Assembly (NCBI GenBank): GCA_003971905.1
Contig: RSEE01000168.1
Coordinates: 1 to 64,000 of the forward strand
DNA length: 64,000 nucleotides
Source: Moniliella sp. 'wahieum'
Lineage: Eukaryota > Basidiomycota > Moniliellomycetes > Moniliellales > Moniliellaceae
Direction of reading: 5' to 3'
The notes under the pieces were generated by a model. The model was given only the letters and a program-made list of their open reading frames with translations, was not told where the DNA came from and did no database searches. A program made the translations under genes and the position numbers. This document shows positions 22,211 through 33,742 of this stretch, piece by piece (the stretch's first letter is position 1; each line of letters begins with the position of its first letter).

Positions 22211-25200
22211 ATGGACACGCTCCTCGACTTTAGTCGGGAGCTCGACGTTGGCGCCCTCGACCAGGTCGCTGCGCTCATGTACACGGGCACGGGTGCCGAC
22301 AGAAGCAAGCGCAGGACTTGCTACGCCAGTTTCAGGACCACCCCGACGCCTGGCAACGCGTGCCCACCATCATCACCGCCAGCTCTCGGAACGAAAGCAA
22401 GTACAATCGCCCTCCGATCCTCGACAAACTGATCAGTACCCGCTGGAAGACCATCCCGCCCGAGCAGCAACAGGCATTCGCAACTTTGTCGTCCAGACCA
22501 CAATTGAGCAGTCGTCGGACGAAGTCAACCTCCGTCGCGAACGCGTCTACATCAACAAGCTCAACACCACCCTTGTCGAGGTACGTTGTACCCCGTGTGC
22601 CCTCTTCTCGCGCGCTCACTGACCTTCCCCCGCCCCTTCCCTCAGATCCTCAAGCAGGAGTGGCCCCAGGGCTGGCCCAACTTCATCCCGGAAATTGTTG
22701 CTTCGAGCAAGACGTCGTTGCCGATCTGCGAAAACAACATGCACATCCTCCGTCTTCTGTCTGAGGAGATCTTTGACTTTAGCGCCGGGCGATGACCTCG
22801 GTCAAGGCCCAAGCTCTGAAGGAGCAGATGGTGTCGGAATTCTCTGAGGTCTTCCGTCTCTGCTCAGAGGTCCTGGAGAAGCACAGAAGCCCTCTCTGAT
22901 CAAGGCTCGCTCGACACCACCCCTGCGCTTCATTACCTGGGTCCCGCTTGGTTTCATCTTTGAAACGACGTTCATGGACACCTTCTGAGCCGCGTACGTT
23001 TGATTCCTTGTGACGCGTGCGTATCGTATTAACCTGTCTGCAGTTCCTTGAGCACCCCCTACCGCAACGTGACACTCAAGTGTCTGTCGGAGATTACGCT
23101 GGTCAGTCTGCCGGATTATGACCATCTGTTGATTCTCTTCCAACTGTCCATGTCTGCCATCAACCGGATGCTTCCTCCGTCTGTGGATATTGCCAAGGGC
23201 TACGAGGATGGTTCGGACGAGGACCAAGCTGATTAACAACCTTGCCATTTCATCTCGACTTTCCTTACCCCCATCTCAAGCTTATCGAGACGGACGATCA
23301 CCGCGCTCTGCTCCAGAATGCGCATATGTACCTCATCAAGATCGCGATGGTGCCCGAGAGGAAATCTTCAAGATCTGTCTCGAATCTTTAGCAAGTTGAC
23401 CCAAGAATTTTACGAGGAGATGCAAAAGATGCCCGTGTCCAACCCAATCTTGGGTCTCAACTTGGGGGGTGCCTTTGGCGGAACCAGTCCGAAGCGGCGG
23501 CACTGGTGGCGATGCGCAAGACGATGTATGCCGACATTCTGTCCAATCTGCGGATGTGATGATTGAGCGCATGGTGAAGCCGGAGGAGGTGCTGATTGTA
23601 GAGAATGACGAGGGGAGATTGTGCGCGAAGTGTTGAAAGAGTCGGATGCGATGGTTATGTACAGAGCATGCGCAGTGTGCTTGTCTACCTCACCCACCTC
23701 GACCCGTCGACACGGAAAACCATGACCGACAAGCTGACACGCCAGGTGGATGGATCCGAGTGGGGATGGAACCCGCTCAATACACTTTGTTGGGCGATCG
23801 GATCGATTTCGGGGGCCATGTCGGAAGACTCGGAACGCCGGTTCCTCGTGACGGTGATCCGGGACTTGCTGACGCTGTGCGAGGCAAAGAAGGGCAAGGA
23901 CAACAAGGCGGTCGTCGCGTCCAACATCATGTACATTGTTGGGCAGTATCCCCGTTTCTTGCGGGCGCATTGGAAGTTCCTCAAGACAGTGGTCAACAAG
24001 AACTTTGAGTTTATGCACGAAACTCACGAGGGCGTGCAAGATATGGCGTGTGACACGTTCCTCAAGATTGCACAAAAGTGCCGGAGACACTTTATCATCC
24101 AACAGGCCGGCGAGGCCGAGCCGTTTGTCGATGAGATCCTTCGTTCGCTCCACTTTACCACCAACGACCTGAGCCCGTCCCAGGTGCACACGTTCTACGA
24201 GGCGGTCGGGTTCATGATTTCGGCCCAGACGGATCAAGACCAGCAGGAGCGGCTGATTGCCAAACTGATGGAGTTGCCCAATTCGGCGTGGAGCAATGTA
24301 CTGGAACAAGCACGAGCCAACGTTGATGTCTTTAGCTCCCCGGAGAACATTAAAGTTCTGGCCAATGTGCTCAAAACCAACGTGGCCGCCTGCACTTCCA
24401 TTGGAGCTGCTTTCCTCCCGCAGCTGGGCAAGATCTACCTCGACATGCTCGAGCTGTACAAGAGCGTCAGCACCATTATCTCCGCCAAGGTTGAGGCCGA
24501 AGGTTTGATTGCGACCAAGACGCCCATGGTGCGTGGTTTGCGGACGATCAAGAAGGAGATCTTGCGGCTGGTCGAGACGTATGTGGCGCGAGCGACCGAC
24601 TTGGAGTATATATCGAGCTCGATGATCCCTACGCTACTCGAGGCAGTCCTGGGCGACTATGCCAACAATGTACCGGACGCGCGGGATGCCGAGGTGCTCA
24701 ACGTGATGGCGGCCATCACCAACAAATTGGGTGCGCTACTCTTGCCCCAGATCCAACCGACGATCGACGCCGTGTTTGAACCTACGCTAGCGATGATCTC
24801 GCTGGATTTCAGTGAGTTCCCCGAGCACCGTGTTGGTTTCTTCCGCTTGCTGCGGGCCATCACAGAGAACTGCTTTGAGGCGCTGCTCACTCTGCCGCCC
24901 GAGAAGTTCCGGCTTACGATGGACAGCATCATCTGGGCCATCAAGCACACGATGCGCGACATTGCCGACCAAGGCTTGTTCATCATGTTGGAGCTGCTGG
25001 ACAAGATCCGGTTGGCGGACGCGTCGGTGGCCCAAGCGTTTTACCAGACCTACCTCCTGGCCGTCTTGCGCGACGTGTTTGCCGTCCTGACCGACTCGGA
25101 CCACAAGTCGGGCTTTGGTGGACAATCGATGTTGCTGGCCAAGCTGTTTGAGCTGGTGGGTACAGGTGCTGTGCTTGCGCCGCTGGGACCCGAGGTCGAG

Positions 25201-25521
25201 GCAGGACAGGCGGACAACAAGCTGTATGTGCAACAGTATACGGCCACCATGCTGCACAATGCGTTCCCCAACATGGACCCGGCCTATGTGGAACAATTTG
25301 TGGTGGAGCTCTTCCTGCGCGCGGGTCAGGTGGCCGCGTACAAGCAAGTCCTGCGTGACTTCCTTATTCTCTCGCGCGAACAGAGCGGGGTGCGGTCGGA
25401 CAATGCGGACCTGTATGTGGACGACAAGGAGGCCCAGGTGGCTGCCGAGATGGCCAAGGCGGGCGAGGTGCCGGGGATGCTCAAGCCGTCCCAGATGAAG
25501 GACGAGGACGAGGAGCTTTGA
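22211..25521 (+). CDS. exportin-1 (CRM1/XPO1)
   Basis: Nuclear export receptor for leucine-rich export signals, working with Ran-GTP. The N-terminal CRIME region reads [20 protein letters not shown], then [27 protein letters not shown] and [18 protein letters not shown]. Introns are at 22581-22645 (GTACGT...CAG) and 22994-23043 (GTACGT...CAG). From 23605 to the stop at 25521 the frame is open for 638 residues and contains [33 protein letters not shown] and [20 protein letters not shown], near-identical to animal and yeast exportin. The cysteine at 23878-23880 ([15 protein letters not shown]) matches the residue that leptomycin B attacks in human and fission yeast Crm1. The 5' third is interrupted by about eight frame slips; since CRM1 is essential these are most likely sequence errors. 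Confidence 0.95.
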
Positions 25522-25585
25522 GTGCGCGCTCACTGTGAGCTGTGATCTATGAGCGCTGAGCCTGTCTAGGTTTGGCTTACTGCAT

Positions 25586-28049
25586 TCATGTGCTGGTTCG
25601 TTTGTGAAACAAGTAGTCTCCTAAGTAGCATCCCGCCCCCGATGTTCCAGCAAGAACACAGATGGTGTTTGATAGCGTTGGATGGCAGTAGTTGGTGTAA
25701 GCGCTACGGGGAAGGGGCAGGGGCAGGGGCAGGGGCAGAGGCAGAGGGTGATGGCGACGACGCGGCGGTCTGGGCCAAAGCGACCTCATCTTGCGCATGC
25801 GCCGCACGCCGCGGGCAGCGTACCAGTCCGGGAGGAAGCCCGGCGCATCGAGGGTACCCTGCTCAATGGCGTCCAGATGCTTGATCAAATCGTAGTTGGT
25901 CTCGGCAGGCACCTGACTGTCCTTCCGATAGGCGGGGTGCGCCTGAATAAGTCGCGGATAAACGTGGCGGCGGTTTTGAGCTTGCCGCTGGCGCGGTCCG
26001 AAACGAGAGACAGGTAGCGTTCCAATTCACACCGCGTCTCCACGTCCATTCGTAGCCGGTCAAGGTACGAGCGGACTAGTGGCACCAAGCCGGTAAACTC
26101 GTCCTGTTCCCCGATGTGGTCAGCGCAGGCTCTGGGCGAGGTAGGGACGAGAGCGGGCAGGCAAGGCAGGCGGCGAGAGGGGAGGGGAAGGGGGGGGGGG
26201 GTAGACGTACAGTACCATTGATCAACTCGTTGAGGGTAAACTCGGCATCTTCGTCTTCCGGCGCTGGTTCTGCATCGGGGGAGGTGGAATGTGAGTCGGG
26301 GCGGGAGGCAAAGGCCGAGCGGGCAAACGAAGGTGGGTCCGAGGCCAATTCCTTCTCCTTGCCCTGAGCACGAGCATGCAAGTTGAGCAGCGCGTCTTTG
26401 CGGTACCCTGTCTTGCTACTGGAGCTTACCGTGGTGGCTGGCGTGGGTGGGGTGCTGGTGCGCTCCTGCTCGGCCGTCAGGGCCTCGCTAAGAGCGCGCG
26501 GGTTGGGCCCAGCGGACGCCTTGGACAGAGGCGCAGCGGGTGCCGCGACAGATCTTTCCGGAAAAAAGAAGCGCTGCATGTGAATCGCATCGCGTTGCTG
26601 GGCACGCTGCATGTCACGTCCACCTTGGACAAGGCATGTAGAAGTTCAGTCCGAAACTCAGGATGGCGCGGGTGAGAAGACGACAAAGATGCTAAAGGCC
26701 GCATTCTCAAAGTCGGTGATTTGTACTTCCATCGACCGTACCTCAACCCGCCATCCAATCTTGCCACCCAGCGGAGGCGGCTTGAAGCGGAGGGTCTGCC
26801 AGTTGGTAGATTGAATGTTCTCAAAGTGATCCAGGCTCTGCCGGTCGTCGAGGTCAACCATCTCGGAGAAGATGACAAGCGGGTCGCGGATAAAGAGGTG
26901 AGCAAAGTGCCGCGCCAAGCGATCGTCCAGACCATGTTCCTTTAACCGTGCCAGCACACCCTCGTCAACGGGAAGGGGATTGTCATTGTAGTACGCCTTG
27001 TTGGCCGCATCGGTAGAGAGGTAGGAATCGACCGAGTCGTATCGGCTCTTGTTCATGTGCATCCGTCCTTTTCCCTTGGTGAGTGGCTTCAGTCCTTTCT
27101 CCTCGTCTGTCCGGTCGTCAACAGCGGCCGAAATAACGTTCCAACGGCATCAACATTGGCGAGCCAACCGCGGTACACGGGACTGGCCGCCGAGAGAGCA
27201 AGAAGGAGAGGGGTAACAGGAATCATTTGGTCATAGATGGTGCGCGCCTCCTTGACGGAGCTGCTTGAAACGTAGCCTGGAGACAGCAGCAGCCCATGCC
27301 AAAGCCCATGGCGTCCATGTAAATGTGATCGGGCAGGCGGCGCCTTCAAACGCCTCGTTGTCTCCGGGGAAGAGAGAACGATGGGGGATGGTGGGGTCGT
27401 GGAACGGCCGGGGCGTGTTCACGTCGTGGAAGATGGGCACATTGATGGCGACCTTTTTGCCGCGGCGCTTGCGGATGTTGGCCGTCAAGGTGGGGAAGCG
27501 CACATGCTGGTTGATAACCTGGTCAGGCAAGACAGACTTTGACTTGCGGGGCCATCGGGCGCATGGTCAGGATCGATAAAGGGCCTGCCAGGGCGCGGCG
27601 CTCCGAGCATCGGGTAACTTGTCACGGTCAGCGGAAGTTCATTGGGCCGCAGATGGGCACGGATAATGAGACGGCGCAGCGCATGTCGGGTTCGACCTGG
27701 CGCAGCGCTTGGGGACTCGCACCAAATGGCTGTCCGGGGGTGGTCTCCAGCATGAAGCGGCCATACTCGGGGTGGAAGAGCGGGTAGGTGGCGCTGCGAC
27801 CCTCGGCGGCGGCCTCAAGCTCGAGCAGGATCTCTCCCTGGCGCAAACTCAGCGGCGCATTGCGCGCAGCATCGTCGAGGGCACCACGACGTACTCGAGC
27901 TCGTCGCCCCAGAGCATGTGGTCGCCCTGGCGGTCTTTGACGGCGTCCCAGAGATAGAGGAACTCGGTGATGCCGTGGGTGCGGACATGCTCGGCGAGCT
28001 TCTGGGAGTCGGGCCAGTCGAGGGGCGTGCCGAGTGAGAGGAGACCCAT
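25586..28049 (-). CDS. glutamate-cysteine ligase (gamma-glutamylcysteine synthetase)
   Basis: Cytosolic first and rate-limiting enzyme of glutathione synthesis, joining glutamate and cysteine with ATP. The start [17 protein letters not shown] is the family start, followed by [11 protein letters not shown], the metal/substrate segment [19 protein letters not shown], and later [38 protein letters not shown] and [19 protein letters not shown]. The tail has [13 protein letters not shown] and the [11 protein letters not shown] segment. An intron 26104-26210 (GTACGT...CAG) joins LINGT to DEFTG. Several frame slips are needed (near 27860, 27560, 27330, 27080, 26680, 26600, 25940). The exact C-terminus is uncertain because the last 60 residues are low-complexity. 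It converges on CRM1 with 64 bases between. Confidence 0.92.
25710..25748. repeat. GGGGCA hexanucleotide repeat
   Basis: About six copies of a GGGGCA/GAGGCA unit, inside or just past the end of the glutamate-cysteine ligase frame, where it encodes a Pro-Leu repeat on the minus strand. Confidence 0.85.
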
Positions 28050-28776
28050 GGGGGACGAACGGTGGGGGGGGACGGGTGGGACGGAACGGCAGCGATGGCG
28101 AGGAGAGAGAGAGGAGAGCGGCGAGAGGAGAATGCGAGGCACGCCCGATAAAGGAGAGGCAGGCAGAAGAAACCAGCTGGGCAGCACCGGGGTTAAAGCG
28201 GTTAAATCCGGCTGTCAGCACGCTATCGACGGCCGCCCGTTCGACCGGAGGATGCGTTCGCCATCGTCATCGATCGTCGATCATCGACCGTCAATTATCA
28301 ATCACCCACCACCGCGTCATTTAAACTGGGGCGTTATATAGAGCCGCGGCTCCTCTCCACCGCCTGCTGAGCGAAACTCCCCTCGCCTCAGCGCCCCCCC
28401 GCGGTCCCATGCTCGGGGCGTAGCAAGGTGGGAGTGGCACCACTGGTGTACCCTCGGGCTGACTCCGATGCCTGCCTGCCACGCAACGCTGCTCCCAGAT
28501 CTCATCCTCAGCCAGTAGCTGCCATCCTGGTCTCTGACATTGGGAGGTCTGCTCCCCAGCTGGGGCCGTGCTTGGGCAGCCATAAGGCCTAGACCAAAGG
28601 TCTAGGACCCGACGCCGCCCTCAGACTCACCTTCTCTGTCGATACTCCAAAACAAGTCCCCACTCCGCCCCGCTTGGTACCTCTCGGGACAATCTAGCAT
28701 GAGCCTCTCCCTCCTCACACAAAGGAACAGAGAAAAAAGATGCATACAGCACAGCACACAGGCCAGCGCAAAAAAG
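28050..28776. other. intergenic, no gene seen
   Basis: Upstream of glutamate-cysteine ligase. It includes a run of CATCGATCGTCGATCATCGA words at about 28265-28288. No coding signal. Confidence 0.5.
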
Positions 28777-30287
28777 CTAGCAGCTTAAAGCACGCTGGCC
28801 TCCCTTAAGGCCGAACTCCCAATCATGCCGATGGCCAGGCGCCCGCTGCGTATTCAGCAACACCCATACAACGAAGCTCACTCCGCCAGGCAAGGGGAGC
28901 TTGTGGGGCGAGTCGTGCGGAAAGGGGGAGTGGGCCGACGGGCCTGGCGAACGCGACGCTTGTCGCCCTGCGCGTTCGAGGGCACGGCGGGCTGGAGGTG
29001 GGTCGAGTGCTTCGCCGGCCATGGCGAACGAGACGGGGGACTTCGTTACTGGTTCGGGGGGCAGGACCACTTGACTCGGCGCCGGACCAGGGGGCATCCA
29101 CTGGTGCTTCCGATCCGCGACGCGCCCACACATTGACAAAGAGCAGCCGTTTTAGTCGACGATTGTAGAAAAAGGCATACGTAGTCCACAGCACCCCACC
29201 ACCAGACGAGTCCAACACACTCTCGCGGCGCCACATCGTCCTCATCCTCGCCTCGTCCGAACACGCCTCGGAGGGGGGGATTCCAGGGGAAATCCACCTG
29301 CGTAATCTTCATCAAAAAGCAGATCGCCATCCGAGGGCTTGCGATGGTGGCGTTGGTGAATCGGCACAATGGGGACCGGCTGGGCCTCCTGAGCCCACTC
29401 GTCCGGCTCGGAGCCCAGGTCGTCGTACTCACTCCCGACGCCCATTGGCGCAGGCTCCATCTCGTCCGTGTCAATCTCGCCCGTGGCATGAGGATCCGCC
29501 TCGAGCGAGGGATGGAAGGTGAACACCTCACAGTCGTTCACGTCCATAATGTCGTTCACGACAGAGGCTAGCTGCGGGCCCGGGCTAAGCGAGGAAGGGA
29601 AGAGGGGTTGGTGGGGCTGGATGGGCTTCCGAAGAGCGAGGGCAGGGCGCCGGGCAACGCCGAGAAGGAACGCGGGGTGCCCGAAACGGAGGACAGATGC
29701 CGCAGGGTGGTGCTCAGGCTGGACAGAACTCCATGGACTGGCTTCGGCGCGAAAATCAGCCGGGTTGACCGTGCTAAAATCGTGATCGGGGAAGGCAAGA
29801 TTGAGAGCGGTGATGAGGGTGAACAGGGCCTTGCGCGCCTGGGGGTCGGTGAGCGAACCAAAGGCAGAGTCGAGACTGTCGTCGTCCAGGCGCTCGGGCA
29901 GAGAAAGAGAAAGAGACAAGGAACGCGGATGGGCGGGAGAGAGGGAGGGGGAAGGGGAATAGGAATGGCGGAGAGGGCTGGCTCTGGTCACATGCTGAGG
30001 GGAGGCGGGTCGCGGCCATCGGCAGAGCGGGAGAGAAGCAGATGGAGGTCGCGTTGGGCGGCGGCACGGGCAGTGTACTGCTGCTCGAGGGCGCGCAGCA
30101 GACGGCGTTCGCGCGAGATGGCCTTGCACGAGTAGGCCTCGAGACGCGTGAAGATGCGCACGTCGGCCGTCTCGAAGGTCAGCGCACGCGAGAGGAGCTC
30201 GAGCTCGGGATAGTCGAGATACTTCATCGGTGGTGGGGGCGGCAGGAGGGGCGGAGGGGCACCCAGGGGCTGAGCTGTGGCTGCCAT
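28777..30287 (-). CDS. Maf1, repressor of RNA polymerase III
   Basis: Maf1 represses tRNA and 5S transcription when nutrients or growth signals fall; it is phosphorylated and moves between cytoplasm and nucleus. Visible are box A (MKYLDYPELELLSRAL, from 30227, then FETADVRIFTRLEAYSCK), ARKALFTLITALNLAFPDHD (box B, about 29840-29780), the acidic DVNDCEVFTFHPSLEADPH, and box C (WTTYAFFYNRRLKRLLFVNV, about 29195-29135). An upstream in-frame ATG at 30287 would add 20 Ala/Pro-rich residues; Met at 30227 is the usual family start. An intron or slip lies between 30000 and 29900, and another break between 29280 and 29240. The C-terminus after box C is uncertain. Confidence 0.88.
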
Positions 30288-30802
30288 GGGGCTATCATAT
30301 CAGCCACTACCCACCCACACCAGCCTGTGCCCGCCTGGCGTGGTGCTGTGCTGACATCAGCGGCGGCCCATCGCCCGATCCCAGCTGGAGCGTGGCCTGC
30401 GCTGGGCCTGCGCAGCTCCCGGCCGTGCGCCAGCCATCCCCGCCGTCCGCTCCCCTGCCGCGCCCCAGCCGCGCCGCTCGTCTGGGATGTCATCTGGGCC
30501 TCGGTCTGGCGGCGCCAGCAGCAGCGCCGAGCCGGCCCAGCCCCTGTCGGCGACGGGCATTGCCTGTGTCGTCCCACTCTGCCCAGTCACCCACGTCCAT
30601 CTCAGCCATCGTCGGCACCACATTCCGCCGTGCGGGGCAACGCAGCGGAAACAGCAGCACTGGCCGCCTTCCCTTGCGTCATTCATATCGTCACCGGCGC
30701 CCGCCGAAGCGAGGCGAATCCAGCCGAAAACATTGCCCACGCCACACACTGCAGACGACGTTGCTGGCGCCCAGCAACACATCCATCCCCCTCTTGCCCA
30801 CC

Positions 30803-31417
30803 ATGTCCTTCGCTCGCACCTGCACCCGCGCCCTCGCCCCCCTCGTGCGTGCCACCGCCACGCGGCATATGCCGCCCATGGCCCGCTGCGCTCCCTCGCT
30901 TCGCCCCTTGCGCCTCCCAGTATCTGGGCCTCCCGCAGCTGCGACTCTCTAGGGGCCAACCCCTCTCCACCTCGCAGCTCAGCGGGACGCTGCGTCGACA
31001 GAAGCGCAAGGCCTGGCGTTTGAACCCAACTCCCACTTACCTTTACTTGCACCGTTCCCGACTGTGGCACGCGCTCGACGCATGAATTTACGCGTCGCTC
31101 CTACGAGAAGGGCATTGTGTTGGTGCAATGCCCGGGGTGTAAGAACCGGTACGTCACTGCTCCTCCATCTGCCTGCTGGTAGCTGCAGCTACTGGGTACT
31201 GACGCCAAATGGAAGGCATTTGATCGCGGATCACCTAGGCTGGTTCAAGGACTCGAACGAGCCACGCACAGTCGAGCAGATGGTCGCCGCTCATGGCGGC
31301 CGCATTCAGAGGGGCACCAAGCACGTGCCTGCAGGCACCAAGGTGAAACGATCGAGATCACCGACGATTCATCCCGACTTGCCCCCCTCGGAGATCCCGC
31401 CACCCAAAAAGGAGTGA
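30803..31417 (+). CDS. Zim17/Tim15/Hep1, mitochondrial Hsp70 escort zinc protein
   Basis: Keeps mitochondrial Hsp70 (Ssc1) soluble in the matrix and supports import. The first 50 residues are Arg/Ala-rich with no acidic residue, as expected for a matrix presequence. The DNL zinc domain is seen around 31035-31150 with paired cysteines (FTCTVPDCGTRSTHEFTR and VLVQCPGCKNR) and, after the intron, HLIADHLGWF. The intron 31149-31215 (GTACGT...AAG) splits the CKNR-HLIAD stretch. Two frame slips lie upstream (about 30950 and 31040). The 60 residues after the zinc domain are charged and proline-rich. Confidence 0.88.
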
Positions 31418-32452
31418 TGACACCCCCCCCTACCCTCATCGACCTGGTAATCGGGACCCTTGACTCGCTACGCTCATATTGCACCCAGCACCCCTACGCC
31501 CCCCACACCCCCCACACCCCCCACTACTTGGTTTTTACCTGTACTTTTTCTCCCACGAGCATCGACTCCAATTGTAATCCTCTCCCCTATGAAAAAGCTT
31601 CTGCCTTTGGGTAAACTGTGCGCTGTTCCGCTTCGGAGCGAAGCCTTCTGGACATTGCCGGCACGCTCTGAGATGGTTAGATAGAGAGAGCACCTGTTTG
31701 CCGGGGATGCTATCAACGTTGTTCAACATTCAACCGACACACTAGCTCCACCTCGTGGATGTGGTGGTTGGGTCAGGTGGCGAGCGATATGCCCCCTTGC
31801 TCCGCCCGCTTGCCACCAAAAGCATCTTTTCCGAGTCCAAAAAAAGACTCGCCATCAAAGGGTACCGGTCCTGGAGCTCACAGGGGCTACCACCACTGCC
31901 TGCAGGGGCGAGCCTGACATGAGATCTAAGAAGGGACATTGGATCGGGGGAGGCTTCGAGTGTTGTCTGTGCGCCTGCTGCTTGTAGTTGTTCAAGGCTG
32001 GAAGCTGGAAGCTTGGGCACTGCGCTTGCGTAATGACATCTACCTCTTCATAACACAGACCCCTTTTTACTTTACGTAAAATTACACAAGCATGCCACCT
32101 GGCACGTTTCACCCGGCGCGTTCCAGGCGGGCGCAGCCAGGCGGATGCACATGGGTGATAAATTCCGCCCGAGGCGTAGTGGTGAATACTATTCCGCTCT
32201 CTAGCGTGGAACGGTGGACCGGTGGCTACGGTGGCGACGGGGGAGCGGTGGCTAAGGTGGCGAGCAAGCACAAAGCACACCAAGCTGGGGCGAAGCCCCA
32301 GCTGACCGGGCCGTAGGCCCGGTGGTCCTCCTTGTGCATGACACTGGAAACTTGGGCCGGAAACGCACGGACCCGATCATCGACCATGCATCATGCATCA
32401 TCCCTCCGACTGGCGGGCTGAATTGCATTCGCATACTGCCCCTGTGCGGGCC
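31418..32452. other. intergenic, no gene seen
   Basis: Follows ZIM17. It has a CCCCACA repeat at about 31500-31524 and a short palindrome-like GCTGGAAGCTGGAAGCTTGG at about 32001-32020. No coding signal. The right end is the metallothionein promoter region. Confidence 0.5.
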
Positions 32453-32468
32453 AGTGTCGTCCGACACT
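32453..32468. promoter_or_regulatory. perfect inverted repeat upstream of the metallothionein
   Basis: AGTGTCG and CGACACT form a perfect 7-base inverted repeat with a 2-base spacer, about 105 bases before the TATA box and 206 before the ATG. Its position suits a dimeric transcription factor site; which factor binds is unknown. Confidence 0.35.
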
Positions 32469-32573
32469 TTTCCGCCGACCCCTTGCAGAGGGCCAGTCGG
32501 CGGGCAGCCAGGGCGGCACCAGGCGGCACGGCCGTGCGGCCTCGGCCGTTGAGCCGTCCGCAGCAGGAGGCTT

Positions 32574-32579
32574 TATAAG
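32574..32579 (+). promoter_or_regulatory. TATA box of the metallothionein gene
   Basis: TATAAG lies 95-100 bases before the metallothionein ATG, in an otherwise GC-rich stretch. Spacing fits a TATA-driven, inducible gene. Confidence 0.5.
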
Positions 32580-32673
32580 CAAGGGCCTTGGCCCTCCGCA
32601 CGTTCTGCCCTCCCCCCATCTCCATCCCATCCCCATCCCCCCCACCCCTCACCTAACCTTCCACGCCTTGATC

Positions 32674-32872
32674 ATGTCTGTACGTCCGCCCTCCGTATCC
32701 GGCCCCGCCACCTGGCCTGCTCGGAAGCATGGCGATCGAAGCTGACCGCTGACGGCCTTGGGTTTTGCCACCGCAGTGCCCTTGCGGAACCGCCTCCTCG
32801 TGCACGTGCGGCAGCGCCTCGACGTCCTGCTCGTGCGGCACCACGTGCACCTGCGAAGGATGCAAGAAGTAA
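32674..32872 (+). CDS. small cysteine-rich metallothionein (33 residues, two exons)
   Basis: Exon 1 is only ATG-TCT (32674-32679). The intron 32680-32776 starts GTACGT and ends CCGCAG, and exon 2 (32777-32872) begins at a codon boundary. The protein starts MSCPCGTASSCTCGSAS and ends TCEGCKK: 33 residues, nine cysteines at 3, 5, 11, 13, 20, 22, 26, 28 and 31, no aromatic residue, mostly Ser/Thr/Gly between. Four CxC pairs plus a final CxxC match the copper-binding fungal metallothioneins of the Neurospora/Agaricus type, which hold Cu(I) through cysteine thiolates in the cytosol. Support: correct splice sites, the same donor as most other introns here, a TATA box and a stop right after the last lysines. 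Metal preference is inferred from family, not shown. Confidence 0.82.
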
Positions 32873-33460
32873 CTTGGCCCTGTGGCCCTGCGGCTCATGA
32901 GACCACCGTGTTTGGTCTCGGTGGGCGGGTCGGACGCACCCAGGTAGAACCGCCTCGGATTGCCTCGCCCCTGCCACCCCGCTTTACCGATATGAACCGC
33001 GCAATTGATGGTTTTGACTGAGTGTACACGTTCAGGGGGGATCGAGGTTCTTGCCCTGCTCGGGATTGGGAGGCTAGTGTGGGAGCCAGACGGGGTCGTA
33101 GAGGCCGTACATGCACCATGCACATCGTGCCAATGGTGCTCAGCTCCCTCAGGCTTCAGCCGCTCAGCTCAACGTCCACCCGCTCAACTCTGCCCAGATG
33201 GCAGGTCCACCTTGGCATGTGACAAGTGACAGCAGCGTAGCAACTGGGACCAGGGCTCCACTAGGGCGCAGCCTGCGCTGTCGAGTGCGACGCTAGTCAA
33301 GCTAGTCATTAATCATTAGTGGCTCCCGTGTAACATGTAATTCCCTGAAGCAACGGTGATCTCCGTACGCCGTAACCACTCCACGGCCACCAACATCTGT
33401 ATACTGCAACCATATCATTGACGGAGGTCTTGGTGGCATAGGATGCTCGCGTCGTCAAGA
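32873..33460. other. metallothionein 3' flank, no gene seen
   Basis: Nothing with coding bias. A variant ATGTGACAAGTGACA word is at about 33216-33230. Confidence 0.4.
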
Positions 33461-33742
33461 CTAGGGGGGAAGACGGTTCTTGGGTGCGTCCCTGGTACTT
33501 GGCGTTCTTGTCGCATTCTGCTTGTTCCAGCAGCCGAAGCAGCTTCTTCCCCCGTACGACATTACAAAGGCGTCGCGTGCTCTCATGCCTCGCCTTCCGT
33601 ACGCGGCCTGCGCCTCCTGCGTTGCCGAGTCGTGCAGCGTGTGGTCCACCGGCCGGCAAATGTTGTGGTTAGGATACCCCGTGGTGAGGTGGCAGTGCCG
33701 GTGGCTGAAATCGGGTTTCCGCCCCGCCTCCGACCCAGGCAT
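33461..33742 (-). CDS. unidentified small protein
   Basis: The frame from MPGSEAGRKPDF to a stop at 33461 has strong G/C third-position bias over about 80 codons, unlike its neighbours, so it is probably coding. Readable parts are PNHNICRPVDHTLHDSATQE and AYGRRGMRARDAF; after that the neighbouring frame (LLRLLEQAECDKNAKYQG, about 33550-33490) looks more protein-like, suggesting one slip near 33570. No domain was recognised. The true start may lie further upstream, since this Met could be internal. Confidence 0.38.
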   Translation of the reverse strand: MPGSEAGRKPDFSHRHCHLTTGYPNHNICRPVDHTLHDSATQEAQAAYGRRGMRARDAFVMSYGGRSCFGCWNKQNATRTPSTRDAPKNRLPP

